A stretch of 64,000 nucleotides of DNA. Origin: Rufibacter hautae (GTDB taxonomy: Bacteria; Bacteroidota; Bacteroidia; Cytophagales; Hymenobacteraceae). Made by a program: the position numbers and the translations under genes. Position 1 is the first letter of the stretch, and each line of letters begins with the position of its first letter. The notes beneath the pieces were generated by a model. That model was not told the origin of the DNA. It saw nothing but the letters and a program-made list of their open reading frames with translations, and searched no databases. Location: NCBI RefSeq assembly GCF_008271695.1, contig NZ_VKKY01000001.1, positions 434,001 through 498,000 on the forward strand, given 5' to 3'. Shown piece by piece: positions 9,801-17,984 of this stretch.

Positions 9801-10070
9801 ATTACCTGCCTCTAAGGAGAAATTTCCGTTTGCATCAGTAGAAGCACCGTTTGTGGTTCCCTTTACTACTACGCTCACGCCTGGCATTCCAGAGTTATCA
9901 GATGCCGCGGTCACTTTACCAGTAATTGTCCGTCTGGCAGTCTGGGCCAAACCGTCAAAAGCCTGGGTCAGGATAGCCAATACCATGGCTATCATCATCC
10001 AGACTTTCTTAGATTTCAAGACGTAATTACTTTTTTGGTAATCTTTGTCTGAGTATAAGTTTTGAATCAT
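6861..10070 (-). CDS. SusC/RagA-type TonB-linked outer-membrane transporter (pair 1)
   Basis: The 1069-residue protein carries, after a signal peptide ending near GLAQ (about residue 43), a carboxypeptidase-D-regulatory-like domain (ITGKVTAASDNSGMPGVSVVVKGT), the SusC signature LNEVVVTGYG, a plug domain (VNIRGVNSISGTNEPLYVIDGVQI) and a long beta-barrel ending NIGIDF. It imports oligosaccharides through the outer membrane with TonB energy. The 25 residues before the hydrophobic core are long but common in Cytophagales SusC proteins, so the first ATG was kept. It heads a four-gene operon and is preceded by a leader of about 250 bp with several hairpins. Confidence 0.95.
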   Translation of the reverse strand: MIQNLYSDKDYQKSNYVLKSKKVWMMIAMVLAILTQAFDGLAQTARRTITGKVTAASDNSGMPGVSVVVKGTTNGASTDANGNFSLEAGNADVLVVTFIGYVSQEVPVGNNTTINVSLREDAQTLNEVVVTGYGELRKNDLTGAQTSINAAAIEKTVNTTIEQAIQGRAPGVYVTQNTGAPGGGISVNIRGVNSISGTNEPLYVIDGVQILGDVSPRGSNPLSTLNPSDIESMEILQGPSATAIYGSRATNGVVLITTKRGKAGDVKVNYSYLYSQQTAPSRLEVMNLRQYAQMENEYKAIAGGAVREEFLDPSLLGEGTSWQNELFNSAAMQKHQVSLSGGSEKTTFYLSGEYLDQAGVALGSGFDRASVRLNIDNKTRMWLDLGANFNFSQTNEKLSTTQNDIITRAIQLPPHIPVRNLNGTYGGGTVTTQNTSEQFTPPNPIGLANLTTNELTRRQFLGGLNMAFHILPGLDFRTSLNTNVNYSNSLYFLPTYQFGYQKNETARLNNRDQINTYWNWNQMLQYVKQFGNHNINIMATHESQESTWKQIFAQRDGFTTNEILDLNAGDRLRSDTEGGHGDWAMESYLGRINYNFHDRYIVQAAFRADGSVNFGSENKWGYFPSVSFAWRVTEEPFFNLPLVNDLRLRFETGLTGNQGGSGAIYGTLTSGPSPWGTSFRPNKYPNPNFQWEETRTDNFGITLGLFENRVQLEADYYIKNTDNLILPSSLPWYMGTNGNGSIAAPTVNAGSLQNKGWSFSLNTINVDNGQFKWESNFNISHFKTRIKDLNNPTGIMDRINWWMNNWTQRSIIGESPWMFYGYVEEGIFQSLEEIEASALPADNNGVEFPIAENSIWVGDVKYKDINGDGIITGEDQTFIGNPWPKFFAGFTNTFSYKGFDLSVLITSTVGNDVYNYLRSENSNPNNINLGRNLFIGAFDYARVAMDANGNPYLENPGTNVARMSGGNKNNNFSRHTNKYVEDGSFVRLKNVTLSYNLPSTLLARQKFIKGARFGVSAQNVWTITGYSGYDPEVGSYVGPNASADNAAIGVDYGRYPLTPVYSFNIGIDF

Positions 10071-10116
10071 AGGGTAATTTGAATTAGGTAGTAAACATAG
10101 TATAGTGGTGAATAAT

Positions 10117-10258
10117 AAAAACTCCCTAGCAGAAGCCTAGTCAGGGAATTATCTGTAACAAGTTATTCCAAACAAATCAAACAGAAGAAGCCTTTACATG
10201 CACTACCGGAGGATATAGGGGGAGAACCTCCGTCTGCCTTTCTCTAATTGAGAGAAGC
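10117..10258 (-). promoter_or_regulatory. Structured leader of the susC1 operon, possible attenuator
   Basis: Three hairpins lie between the putative promoter and the susC1 start on the minus strand. Furthest upstream is an AGAGAA/TTCTCT stem at 10240-10257, then a CGGAGG/CCTCCG stem (10207-10212 with 10227-10232). Nearest the gene is a stem TCCC(TGA)CTAG pairing with CTAGGGA and followed on the minus strand by GTTTTTATT (about 10117-10150). That last element has the form of an intrinsic terminator inside the 5' leader, which would make it an attenuator. It matches no riboswitch I recognise. Confidence 0.4.
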
Positions 10259-10328
10259 AGTGTGCTTTATAAGATCGCTTTTCCTTTCTTCTTCCAACAA
10301 CACCTTCCAAGCGATATTCGCATCCATA

Positions 10329-10336
10329 CAAATCTA
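10329..10336 (-). promoter_or_regulatory. Candidate -7 box for the susC1 operon
   Basis: TAGATTTG on the minus strand fits the Bacteroidota -7 consensus TAnnTTTG, and the same octamer precedes ftsK. No good -33 TTTG stands at the usual distance upstream. Transcription would start near 10323, giving a leader of roughly 250 nt. Confidence 0.35.
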
Positions 10337-11611
10337 AGAAGATTTTATGCCGTGGTATAATACTTTTTTATCAATTCTTTGATTGAAAGCAGCGATCTCA
10401 ACCAAGTTTATACGCCAACGTTGGCATAAAGATAAAAAAACAAAATCCATTTTCATAAATAAAAATAAATCTTTGTTAAAAGTACTGAATTTAGAGATTT
10501 CACAATTAAGCAGCGTTTATTTCGAATTTACACAAACAGAGGAAATGGTTTAAGCTTGCCCTCAAAACTACTACACAAGGTAAAACGGTGATATTTTGCT
10601 AAGCTATTAGGTAAAAATAAGTGTCAGGCGAACCCATAAACTGGTATTCTTTTATCCTTTTTACCTTTCTAAAGGTTAGTTCCTACTCCTTATGACAAGT
10701 GAAACATTCATGAGAAGGTTCCAATTATCCAGTAGGAAACCTTCTTTATTATATGTTCCTACCTTTCAAGGCTAAACGTTTCATAAAAGCAGTGACTTCA
10801 TGAAGGAAGTAAGCAACACTTAGTAACAAGACATTTCTAAGTCAGCCCTTCTTTTTCTATATCCTAAAACTAGGTATTTCTTTCTTGAAAAGTACCCTTC
10901 TATGTTTCAGGGTGAGGTATCAAATGTTAAATCCCTTACTATTTTTTGAAAAAATGGGCCTTTTATTGAAATAAGTGAAGCAAACTAGTACCTGAATCCA
11001 CTTTTCTCTAACAAGGCAGACAAGCCTTATGTTTACAGATTTTCCTTGCTGGTATTTTTATCATTATAAAATTTTGAAGGACCATATAAAAGAATACACA
11101 TTTAGTTTTATACATTAAAACATCATCTTCTTTACTATTGTCACATTAAAGAACATCTTTCTGTTATAGATTAAGATCTAAAAGTGCATTATTTTGAAAA
11201 TTACAATAAATGATATACACCAACCCAGAATACAGTTGGCTTATAGAGGAAGGAACAAGATAGAGCGGCTAATATTCTATAGAAACTTCACTATGGCCAG
11301 ACTTACATTGGACTATCTTCTACTCAAATCCACACTAACAAGAACAGATACTCACTCCCTATAAGCAGACAGACCATAAGAGAGCCAAAACCAATCATGC
11401 CGAATACCAAGAAGGAGCAAATCACCCAGATTCAAGAAGTATAACCCACCTATGAGTTCTCTGCAGGAAGAATTAAAGACATTCCATGTGAGGTGGTGAA
11501 GTAACTTAAGGCTTTTGCATTCACATCTTATTGCACAAACCGTAACTTCTATTGTGCTTAGAAACTAAAACCTTATCCTTGCAGATGAATCACCTCCCCT
11601 TCTGACCAACT

Positions 11612-12835
11612 ATGCAAACAACTAAGATCTTATTGAAGGCGCTTTTGATGAGCGGGCTCTTTCTGCAGTTTAGCTGTAGTTCTAATAAAACGGCCTCAAA
11701 AGGAGCTTCCCAGAAAACAAACATCTCCGCTCAGACTATCTCCGGAATTTACCAGGAGGCTGCCGCGCAATACAAAGTGCTGGCAGCAAAACTTCCGGCC
11801 AACAGGTTCCCGAAATCGTATCACGCCTCAAAAGACAGTTTGGAGACCAGCGGCTCGGATTGGTGGTGCAGCGGCTTTTACCCGGGAACGTTGTTTTACC
11901 TTTACCAGGCCACCGGCGACAAGCAACTGAACGCAGAGGCCAACCGCATGCTGGAGGCTCTGAAAAAGGAACAGTACAACACGTCCACCCATGACCTGGG
12001 TTTTATGATGTACTGCAGTTATGGGAAAGCAAACGAGATAACCCCAAACGCCGCGTACAAAGACATTCTGGTGAACAGCGCCAAATCACTTTCTTCCAGG
12101 TTCAATCCCAAAGTAGGAGCCATCAAGTCCTGGGACTCCAATAAAAACGAGTTTCTGGTGATCATTGACAACATGATGAACCTGGAACTGCTGTTCTGGG
12201 CCACAAAGGCCACCGGCGATTCTTCTTTCTACAAACTTGCCGTTACCCACGCCAACACCACCCTTAAGAACCACTTCCGGCCAGATTACAGCTCTTACCA
12301 TGTCATCAATTATGACCCGGCAACGGGAGCGGTGCAACAAAAAAGAACCGCCCAAGGCTACGCCGATGAATCTGCCTGGGCGCGCGGCCAAGCCTGGGGA
12401 CTGTATGGCTATACCGTCATGTACCGCGAGACCAAAGACCCGCAATACCTGACCCAAGCCACCAACATGGCAGATTTTATGCTGAACCACCCTAACCTAC
12501 CCGAGGATAAAATCCCTTACTGGGACTTCAATGCCCCCAACATCCCAAACGCCCTTCGGGATGCTTCTGCCGGGGCCATCAACGCAGCCGCCCTGCTGGA
12601 ACTCTGCCGGTACGCCCCCGAAGCAACGGCCCGTAAGTACTTCAGCGCCGCCGAAACTATCCTCCAGGCTTTGTCCACCGACACCTACCGGGCGGCACCT
12701 GGCACGAACGGCGGGTTTATCCTGAAACACGGCGTTGGCCACCTTCCGGCCGGCACAGAAGTAGACACGCCCCTCACCTACGCCGATTACTACTACATAG
12801 AAGCCCTGCGCCGCTATCAGGAGTTCATTAAATAG
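11612..12835 (+). CDS. GH88 unsaturated glucuronyl/uronyl hydrolase, lipoprotein
   Basis: The 407-residue protein has a lipobox (LQFSC, Cys22) and then a single (alpha/alpha)6-type GH88 domain. The two catalytic aspartates of the family are recognisable: Asp128 in STHDLGFMMYCSYG and Asp186 in IIDNMMNLELLFWA. GH88 enzymes hydrate and release unsaturated uronic acid from oligosaccharides made by polysaccharide lyases. No lyase gene is in the window. It is the only gene of the saccharide locus on the plus strand, alone between the AT-rich gap and a bidirectional terminator. It may serve the first SusCD pair or act on uronic-acid side chains. Confidence 0.88.
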   Translation: MQTTKILLKALLMSGLFLQFSCSSNKTASKGASQKTNISAQTISGIYQEAAAQYKVLAAKLPANRFPKSYHASKDSLETSGSDWWCSGFYPGTLFYLYQATGDKQLNAEANRMLEALKKEQYNTSTHDLGFMMYCSYGKANEITPNAAYKDILVNSAKSLSSRFNPKVGAIKSWDSNKNEFLVIIDNMMNLELLFWATKATGDSSFYKLAVTHANTTLKNHFRPDYSSYHVINYDPATGAVQQKRTAQGYADESAWARGQAWGLYGYTVMYRETKDPQYLTQATNMADFMLNHPNLPEDKIPYWDFNAPNIPNALRDASAGAINAAALLELCRYAPEATARKYFSAAETILQALSTDTYRAAPGTNGGFILKHGVGHLPAGTEVDTPLTYADYYYIEALRRYQEFIK

Positions 12836-12880
12836 AAATCGGCTTTCTGCAAAGCTTTTGGCTCAACCTAAATCCATTCC

Positions 12881-12920
12881 CATTTAAAGGCCAATTTTCC
12901 AAAAAAAGCCCTAAAACAGA
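12881..12920. repeat. Intergenic palindrome family, copy P3
   Basis: Arms CATTTAAAGGCCAATTTT and AAAAAAAGCCCTAAAACAG, 45 bp after the GH88 stop and directly next to the separate terminator at 12920-12952. Confidence 0.7.
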
Positions 12921-12952
12921 AAGAGCCGCAGTCTACAAGACTGCGGCTCTTT
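12920..12952. terminator. Bidirectional intrinsic terminator between GH88 and GH3
   Basis: A perfect 14 bp stem, AAAGAGCCGCAGTC with its complement, and loop TACAA. T-tracts follow on both strands. It serves the convergent GH88 (plus) and GH3 (minus) genes. Confidence 0.92.
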
Positions 12953-12975
12953 TTATAGTTACAAGCTAATTCAAA

Positions 12976-15207
12976 TTACAAAGTCACTTCTCCCCTTGCC
13001 CGGATATCCTTGGAAGAAGATCCGGCCAAGATCTGGAATTTGCCGGGCTCCAGCACCCATCCTTTTTTGGCTTCGTCATAGAACTGGAACGCATCTTTGG
13101 CTAGCGTAAGCGTTATGGTCTTTGATTCACCAGGCTTCAGGAAGACTTTTGAGAAGGCCTTGAGTTCTTTCTCCGGCCGCTTCACCGAGGATTGCTCGTC
13201 TTTCACGTAAAGCTGCACCACCTCGGCGCCCGCTACTGGCCCGGTGTTTTTCACTTGCAACTGCACTTGCACCGCATCGCCCTGGCGGTTAAGCTTCAGG
13301 TCGCTGTAGCCGAAGGTGGTGTAAGACAAACCGTGCCCGAAGGAGAACAGCGGCTCCACTTTGTAGGTGTCAAAATAGCGGTAACCCACAAAGATGTCTT
13401 CCTTGTACTCAACGTTCACAGTGTCTTTGTCGCCGGGGTACTGACCCAGGGCGTGCGCGGGTGAGTCCTGCAGTCTTTTAGGGAAGGATACCGGTAACTT
13501 ACCAGACGGGTTCGTCTCCCCGAAGAGGACTTTGGCCAGGGCCGTGCCGCCTTCCATGCCGGGGTACCAAGCCTGCACCACTGCTTTGGTCTGGCCAATC
13601 CATTGGCTCATGTCAATCGGGCCACCGCCGATGAGCACCACCACGGTATTAGGGTTCGCTTTGAGCACGGCAGTCAACAGTTGGTCCTGCGCGAAGGGCA
13701 TTTTCAGGCTCGGCTTGTCGGCTCCTTCGGCGTCATAGGCGCCGCCGTTCCAGGCATCGGTGTAGCCGTGCGTCCAGCCGCCCACGAAGATTACCCGGTC
13801 GGCGCTTTTGGCGGCTTTCACGGCTTCGTCAATCAGGGCTTGGTTTGCTTTTTCGGCGCGGGTCACTTCAAAACCTGGGGCAAAGGTCACGTTCACTCCG
13901 GCACCGGCCAGTTTCTGGATACCCTGCAGCGGCGTTACTTCATACGGAGGCAATACCTGCGAGGAACCTCCGCCCATGGCTTGCTTGCGCGTGGCATTGG
14001 CACCAATCACGGCAATGGATTTTACGCCCGTTTTTTGCAAAGGCAGCAGATTCCCGTCGTTCTTCAGAAGCACGATGGCTTCCTCGGCAATCCTGCGGGC
14101 GGTTTCCTGGTGGGCTTTCGTGCTCAAGGCTCCGGGGGTGCGTTTAGCCCCGATCATGTTGGTATGGGACATCACCCGCAGGATGCGGCGCACCTTCTCG
14201 TCAATAAGGGCTTCTTTCACTTGGCCGCTTTTCACCAGCGTGATCACCGTGTCGCCTAACAGGAACTTGTTGTAGTTAATGTTGGGCATCTGCAGTAGAT
14301 CGGTCCCCATTTCAATATCGGTGCCGTTGTTGATGGCCTCCATGGTGTTCATGACGGCGCCCCAATCGCTTACCACCAGGCCTTTGAAGCCCCATTCTCC
14401 TTTCAGGATGTCATTGATGAGGTATTGGTTATGCGTGCAGTACTGGCCTCTGAACTTGTTGTAAGCGCCCATGATGGAGAGCGCGCCGCCCTCGGTGATG
14501 GCGGCCTTGAACGCCGGCAGGTACAATTCGCGTAGCGCCCGCTCGCTCATCTCCACGTTCACCTTGGCGCGCTTGATTTCTTGGTTGTTGGCGGCGTAGT
14601 GCTTCACGCAGGCGGCCACGCCCTGGCTCTGCACCCCTTTGATATAGCCCACTGCCATCCTTGAGGTCAGATACGGGTCCTCAGATAGGTACTCAAAGTT
14701 ACGACCGTTCAATGGCGTGCGCATGATGTTCACGCCCGGGCCCAGGATGATGTCCTTGCCCCGCGCTTTCGCCTCGCTGCCCAGCACTTCCCCGAAGGCG
14801 TAGCCCAACTCAGGGTTCCAGGTGGCGGCCAGCCCCACACCGGTAGGCAGATACGTAGAAGAATCGTTTCCGGCGTTGTCCAAAGCCCAATCGCGGCCGT
14901 GCTCCGGGCGTACACCGTGCGGACCATCGGACATGACCATCTCCGGGATGCCTAGCCGGGGAACTCCGCCCGAGGTAAAGGAAGACACGCCGTGGATCAT
15001 GTTCACTTTCTCTTCCAGCGTCATTTTTGAAATGAGCTCATTGATTTGGGCCTCGTGGCTCATGTTGATGCCGTTGCCTTCGTTTGAGGATAAAGCACTG
15101 GCCTGCGGGTCTGAAGTCTGCACCTTCTCTGAGGTGGAACAGGCTACCGTGAAAGCTACCAGCACCAGACTGCACAGCACTCTGAAACTGGGACGTTTAT
15201 AGGTCAT
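12976..15207 (-). CDS. GH3 beta-glucosidase, lipoprotein
   Basis: The 743-residue protein has a lipobox (FTVAC, Cys23), then the GH3 N-terminal barrel with the nucleophile Asp281 in KGLVVSDWGAV and the substrate-binding KHYAANNQE motif. The (alpha/beta)6 sandwich follows (SIAVIGANA, VIFVGGWTHG), then a C-terminal fibronectin-III-like domain starting near DIFVGYRYFDTYKVEPLFSFGHGLSYT. Within a xyloglucan locus the expected role is removing unsubstituted glucose from the non-reducing end of trimmed oligosaccharides. It follows GH74 by 50 bp and is ended by the terminator at 12920-12952. Specificity is inferred from context. Confidence 0.92.
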   Translation of the reverse strand: MTYKRPSFRVLCSLVLVAFTVACSTSEKVQTSDPQASALSSNEGNGINMSHEAQINELISKMTLEEKVNMIHGVSSFTSGGVPRLGIPEMVMSDGPHGVRPEHGRDWALDNAGNDSSTYLPTGVGLAATWNPELGYAFGEVLGSEAKARGKDIILGPGVNIMRTPLNGRNFEYLSEDPYLTSRMAVGYIKGVQSQGVAACVKHYAANNQEIKRAKVNVEMSERALRELYLPAFKAAITEGGALSIMGAYNKFRGQYCTHNQYLINDILKGEWGFKGLVVSDWGAVMNTMEAINNGTDIEMGTDLLQMPNINYNKFLLGDTVITLVKSGQVKEALIDEKVRRILRVMSHTNMIGAKRTPGALSTKAHQETARRIAEEAIVLLKNDGNLLPLQKTGVKSIAVIGANATRKQAMGGGSSQVLPPYEVTPLQGIQKLAGAGVNVTFAPGFEVTRAEKANQALIDEAVKAAKSADRVIFVGGWTHGYTDAWNGGAYDAEGADKPSLKMPFAQDQLLTAVLKANPNTVVVLIGGGPIDMSQWIGQTKAVVQAWYPGMEGGTALAKVLFGETNPSGKLPVSFPKRLQDSPAHALGQYPGDKDTVNVEYKEDIFVGYRYFDTYKVEPLFSFGHGLSYTTFGYSDLKLNRQGDAVQVQLQVKNTGPVAGAEVVQLYVKDEQSSVKRPEKELKAFSKVFLKPGESKTITLTLAKDAFQFYDEAKKGWVLEPGKFQILAGSSSKDIRARGEVTL

Positions 15208-15257
15208 ATTCTGAAAATTGTGGGTAAAAGGTATTCTGATTGATAAGTCTGGGGTTG

Positions 15258-17723
15258 CTATTGTTTGATGATTTTTATGGTGCTCACCCGGTTCTGGGAG
15301 GTGGCCGTGAGCACGTAAAGGCCGCGGGGTAGGGATTTACCTACGGCAGACTGCCCGGTGCTCACTCCTTTCTCCACCAGGCTCCCGGTCACTGTTCTGA
15401 TTTCGTAGGTGAACCGGTGCGGTGCCTTGATCTTTATTTCCTTTGAGAAAGGATTCGGTCCGTAACTCAGCTCCAGTTTTTGCGCCTCCGCAACGCCACT
15501 GACCACCCCGGGCGCATCGCCGTACAGAATGCCCCGGCCTGCGGTAGCCAGGTACACTCTCCCGAACACCCTTGGGTCACCGGTGATGTCATTGATGCCG
15601 CCAAATTGGTGTTTTTCATCTGAAATCATGATCCAGGTACCGCCGGCATCATCTGAGCGGAAGAAGCCCAGCTGGTTATTCACTTTGCCTACTATAAACA
15701 CGGCTGGGTAGGTGTTGCCGTCCTTCGCCTTCCCGAAGCCTACCTTGGTGGCTTCCTGCACATTGTTAAGCTTGGTAAATGAGGCCGCGGAGTTGGAGGA
15801 ATGGTACAGACCTCCGTTAGGGTTGGTGAGCCACACATCGCCCTCCACCCCGTAGGTGGGGTACACGGTGGCGGCCCAGAACTGCCAGCTTTCCACGGAG
15901 GGTAACCCCGTGGCGGCGGCGGTGAAAGAAGCGCCTCCATTGGTACTCACCATTACGCGGTTAGCGCCTGCGTCATACAAATAGAACTTACGGGCGTTTA
16001 CCCGGTCGGCCATAGGTTTAAGGTCAGATTTGGAGATGCCCGAGGAAGCTGTCCAACTGGTGCCTCTGTTGGTGGAAGAATAGACGGTGCTCACGCCCGC
16101 GGGAGCCCACACCAACGTAGCCCCATCGGCAGAAATAGCAATAGAACCTCCGCCAGAAGTGCCAGCCGGTGCACTCCCGAAGGCCGTCCAGGAGGTGCCC
16201 CCGTCTGTGGAATAAGCCCCGTATTTGCCGTCTGCGTTGTTTGAGGTCCGGACCATGGTAGCGGGCTGGTTCGCGGCATAGTCAATCCAAGTGTTGGTCC
16301 CGAAGCGCGGGGACAACCTTCCGGCCACGGGCGAAACATCCAGGTTATCATGCCGAAAACCGTCTATGTCGCCGATGGCGCTTACCAGTGGCGCGCCGGT
16401 TGGTGGGCTGATCAGTTTCAAAGGCACGGTTTCCTCCAGGCCCTTGTTCTGGAAAACCCAGGCAACAGGGCGGTTCTGGGAAGCTTCCTGCAGATTGGTG
16501 GTCTGGAAAACGCCGTAACCGGTAATAAACCAAGCCACGTTGGAGTCAAACGGATCAATCTCTATATCGCCTAACCAATGTGGGCTGGAGGCTGCGGCAT
16601 ACGGAGCCGAGGTGTGGTCCCGGGTACCGGTTCCCAGAGCCGCTTTCCAGGAGGCACCACCGTCGGTACTGCGGTAAATTTCATCGTTGGGCCACCAGCG
16701 GTTTAGGGTAGACACAATCAAGGTATTGGGTTGTTGGGCATCTAGGCTGAGCCCGGCAAAACCTCCCTGGCCGGCGGGCAGGGTTAGGTCGGTCCAGGCG
16801 CCGGTGGCAGGGTTGAATTTCCGAACGGCTCCTGCGGTAGCACCGTTTGGCCCCGGGCTGTTGGCATACGTCACGAAAAGCGTTCCGTCAGCAGCAATCT
16901 CGGCGTGGTGCGGCATGTAGTTGGTGTTCTGGCCGGGCACCGCTTCCCAGGTAGAACCACCATTGGTGCTTCGGTACAGGTTGGTGCTGCCCATCCGGAG
17001 GACGCCCACGTAGAGAATCTGAGTAGCTGAACCACTGGAGCCACTGCGCTTGTCGAACAAAACGAACCCGATTCCCCCACTGCCACTAGCAGTAGTGGCC
17101 ACCGGAAAACTGCTCACCTTGCTCCAGGCCGCGCCCGAATTGGTGCTGCGCCAGAGCCCGTCGGTGGTGGTGCCCAGGTAAAGGGTGCTGCCCAGGTTAG
17201 GGTCTACCTGCAACCGCTCGCCCGTGGAGCGGCCATCCTCGTTTCCGCCCAGTTTTACAGAAAGGTTGGTTCTGGTCCAGGTGGCGCCCCGGTCTGAGGA
17301 AGCCATGATGGCCCCGGTTCCTGCCCAGGATTGGGAATAAAGCCCGGTGGCCAGATACACTTTCTCTGGGTTAGAAGGGTCCAAGGCCACACTCAACACC
17401 CCCATGTGGTTTTCATCGGCGCGGGTAAGGTGATCGGTAATCGGAATCCACACCCTGGCGGTGGCATCCCACCGGAAAGCGCCGCCCACATCGGTGCGGG
17501 CGTACAGCAGGTTTCTTTCCGTGGGGTGGTACACCAAGCCCGTGACAAAACCGCCGCCGTTGATCTGCACGCTTTTCCAGCGGTACACCTCCGGGGCCTG
17601 GGCCCGCACGGAGAAATAAGAAAGACTCAGGCAAAGCAGCAACAAGCCTTTCCTTACCTTTTTGAGAAGGGCTTTTCCTTTATAAGCTGATGCGGCAACT
17701 TGGTAAGCGTACAGGTGGGCCAT
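15258..17723 (-). CDS. GH74 endo-xyloglucanase with type IX secretion tail
   Basis: The 821-residue protein has a hydrophobic signal ending VRAQA (about residue 43) and then a GH74 two-propeller fold full of Asp-box-like repeats (STDGGASWK, STNGGSTWE). Asp78 in ARTDVGGAFRWD and Asp481 in WIDYA sit where GH74 enzymes carry their catalytic base and acid. The last 75 residues (YGPNPFSKEIKIKAP to STIKIIKQ) form a type IX secretion sorting domain, so it should be exported and attached to or released from the cell surface. The family cuts the xyloglucan backbone. The N-terminal region before the signal core is long, and a later non-ATG start is possible. Confidence 0.92.
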   Translation of the reverse strand: MAHLYAYQVAASAYKGKALLKKVRKGLLLLCLSLSYFSVRAQAPEVYRWKSVQINGGGFVTGLVYHPTERNLLYARTDVGGAFRWDATARVWIPITDHLTRADENHMGVLSVALDPSNPEKVYLATGLYSQSWAGTGAIMASSDRGATWTRTNLSVKLGGNEDGRSTGERLQVDPNLGSTLYLGTTTDGLWRSTNSGAAWSKVSSFPVATTASGSGGIGFVLFDKRSGSSGSATQILYVGVLRMGSTNLYRSTNGGSTWEAVPGQNTNYMPHHAEIAADGTLFVTYANSPGPNGATAGAVRKFNPATGAWTDLTLPAGQGGFAGLSLDAQQPNTLIVSTLNRWWPNDEIYRSTDGGASWKAALGTGTRDHTSAPYAAASSPHWLGDIEIDPFDSNVAWFITGYGVFQTTNLQEASQNRPVAWVFQNKGLEETVPLKLISPPTGAPLVSAIGDIDGFRHDNLDVSPVAGRLSPRFGTNTWIDYAANQPATMVRTSNNADGKYGAYSTDGGTSWTAFGSAPAGTSGGGSIAISADGATLVWAPAGVSTVYSSTNRGTSWTASSGISKSDLKPMADRVNARKFYLYDAGANRVMVSTNGGASFTAAATGLPSVESWQFWAATVYPTYGVEGDVWLTNPNGGLYHSSNSAASFTKLNNVQEATKVGFGKAKDGNTYPAVFIVGKVNNQLGFFRSDDAGGTWIMISDEKHQFGGINDITGDPRVFGRVYLATAGRGILYGDAPGVVSGVAEAQKLELSYGPNPFSKEIKIKAPHRFTYEIRTVTGSLVEKGVSTGQSAVGKSLPRGLYVLTATSQNRVSTIKIIKQ

Positions 17724-17778
17724 ACTCTCTTTTTAGGGGTGAAAAATAATGACAGGTTTACTTGTGCGAGGTTCCCAT

Positions 17779-17823
17779 CTCCTGTTTAAGGCCTGATTTC
17801 GGGAAAACAGCCCTAAACAGGAG
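17779..17823. repeat. Intergenic palindrome family, copy P4
   Basis: One of the best copies: outer arms CTCCTGTTTA... and ...TAAACAGGAG pair perfectly, and inner parts GGCCTGATTTC and GAAAACAGCCC pair imperfectly. It lies 56 bp upstream of the GH74 start. Confidence 0.85.
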
Positions 17824-17942
17824 AGTGAAACTTTGAAGATAAAAGTAGCACCACCCCGCCAGACCGGAATGCCTCGTTTGTTTCTGATACCTACTCTAAA
17901 TGTTAATGATCCAGAAAGGATTTCCTTGAAGAGAAAAGCCCG

Positions 17943-17984
17943 CTGGTTTTAAGCCCGTTTTTAAGGATTTGCCCTGAAAACCAG
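17943..17984. repeat. Intergenic palindrome family, copy P5, overlapping the GH95 3' end
   Basis: Outer arms CTGGTTTT and AAAACCAG pair perfectly, with inner AAGCCCG and GCCCTG elements. It spans the GH95 stop codon (17961-17963), so it encodes the last seven residues of that protein. Confidence 0.75.

Larger units (their letters stand above)
10071..11611. other. Long AT-rich gene-free gap between divergent operons
   Basis: 1541 bp separate the susC1 start (minus strand) from the GH88 start (plus strand). No open frame of convincing length or composition is present. Contents I can support: the hairpin leader and candidate -7 box of susC1, and a terminator-like hairpin near 10713-10748 (AGAAGGTTCC pairing with GGAAACCTTCT, followed on the plus strand by TTATTATAT), which could end a small plus-strand RNA. 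No copy of the intergenic palindrome family is present, unlike in most other long gaps. Confidence 0.5.

Noticed and set aside
12976-15207. Long plus-strand open frames opposite the GH3 gene (for example 13603-14259)
   Set aside because: They are shadow frames of a GC-rich gene; the minus-strand frame has all GH3 motifs.
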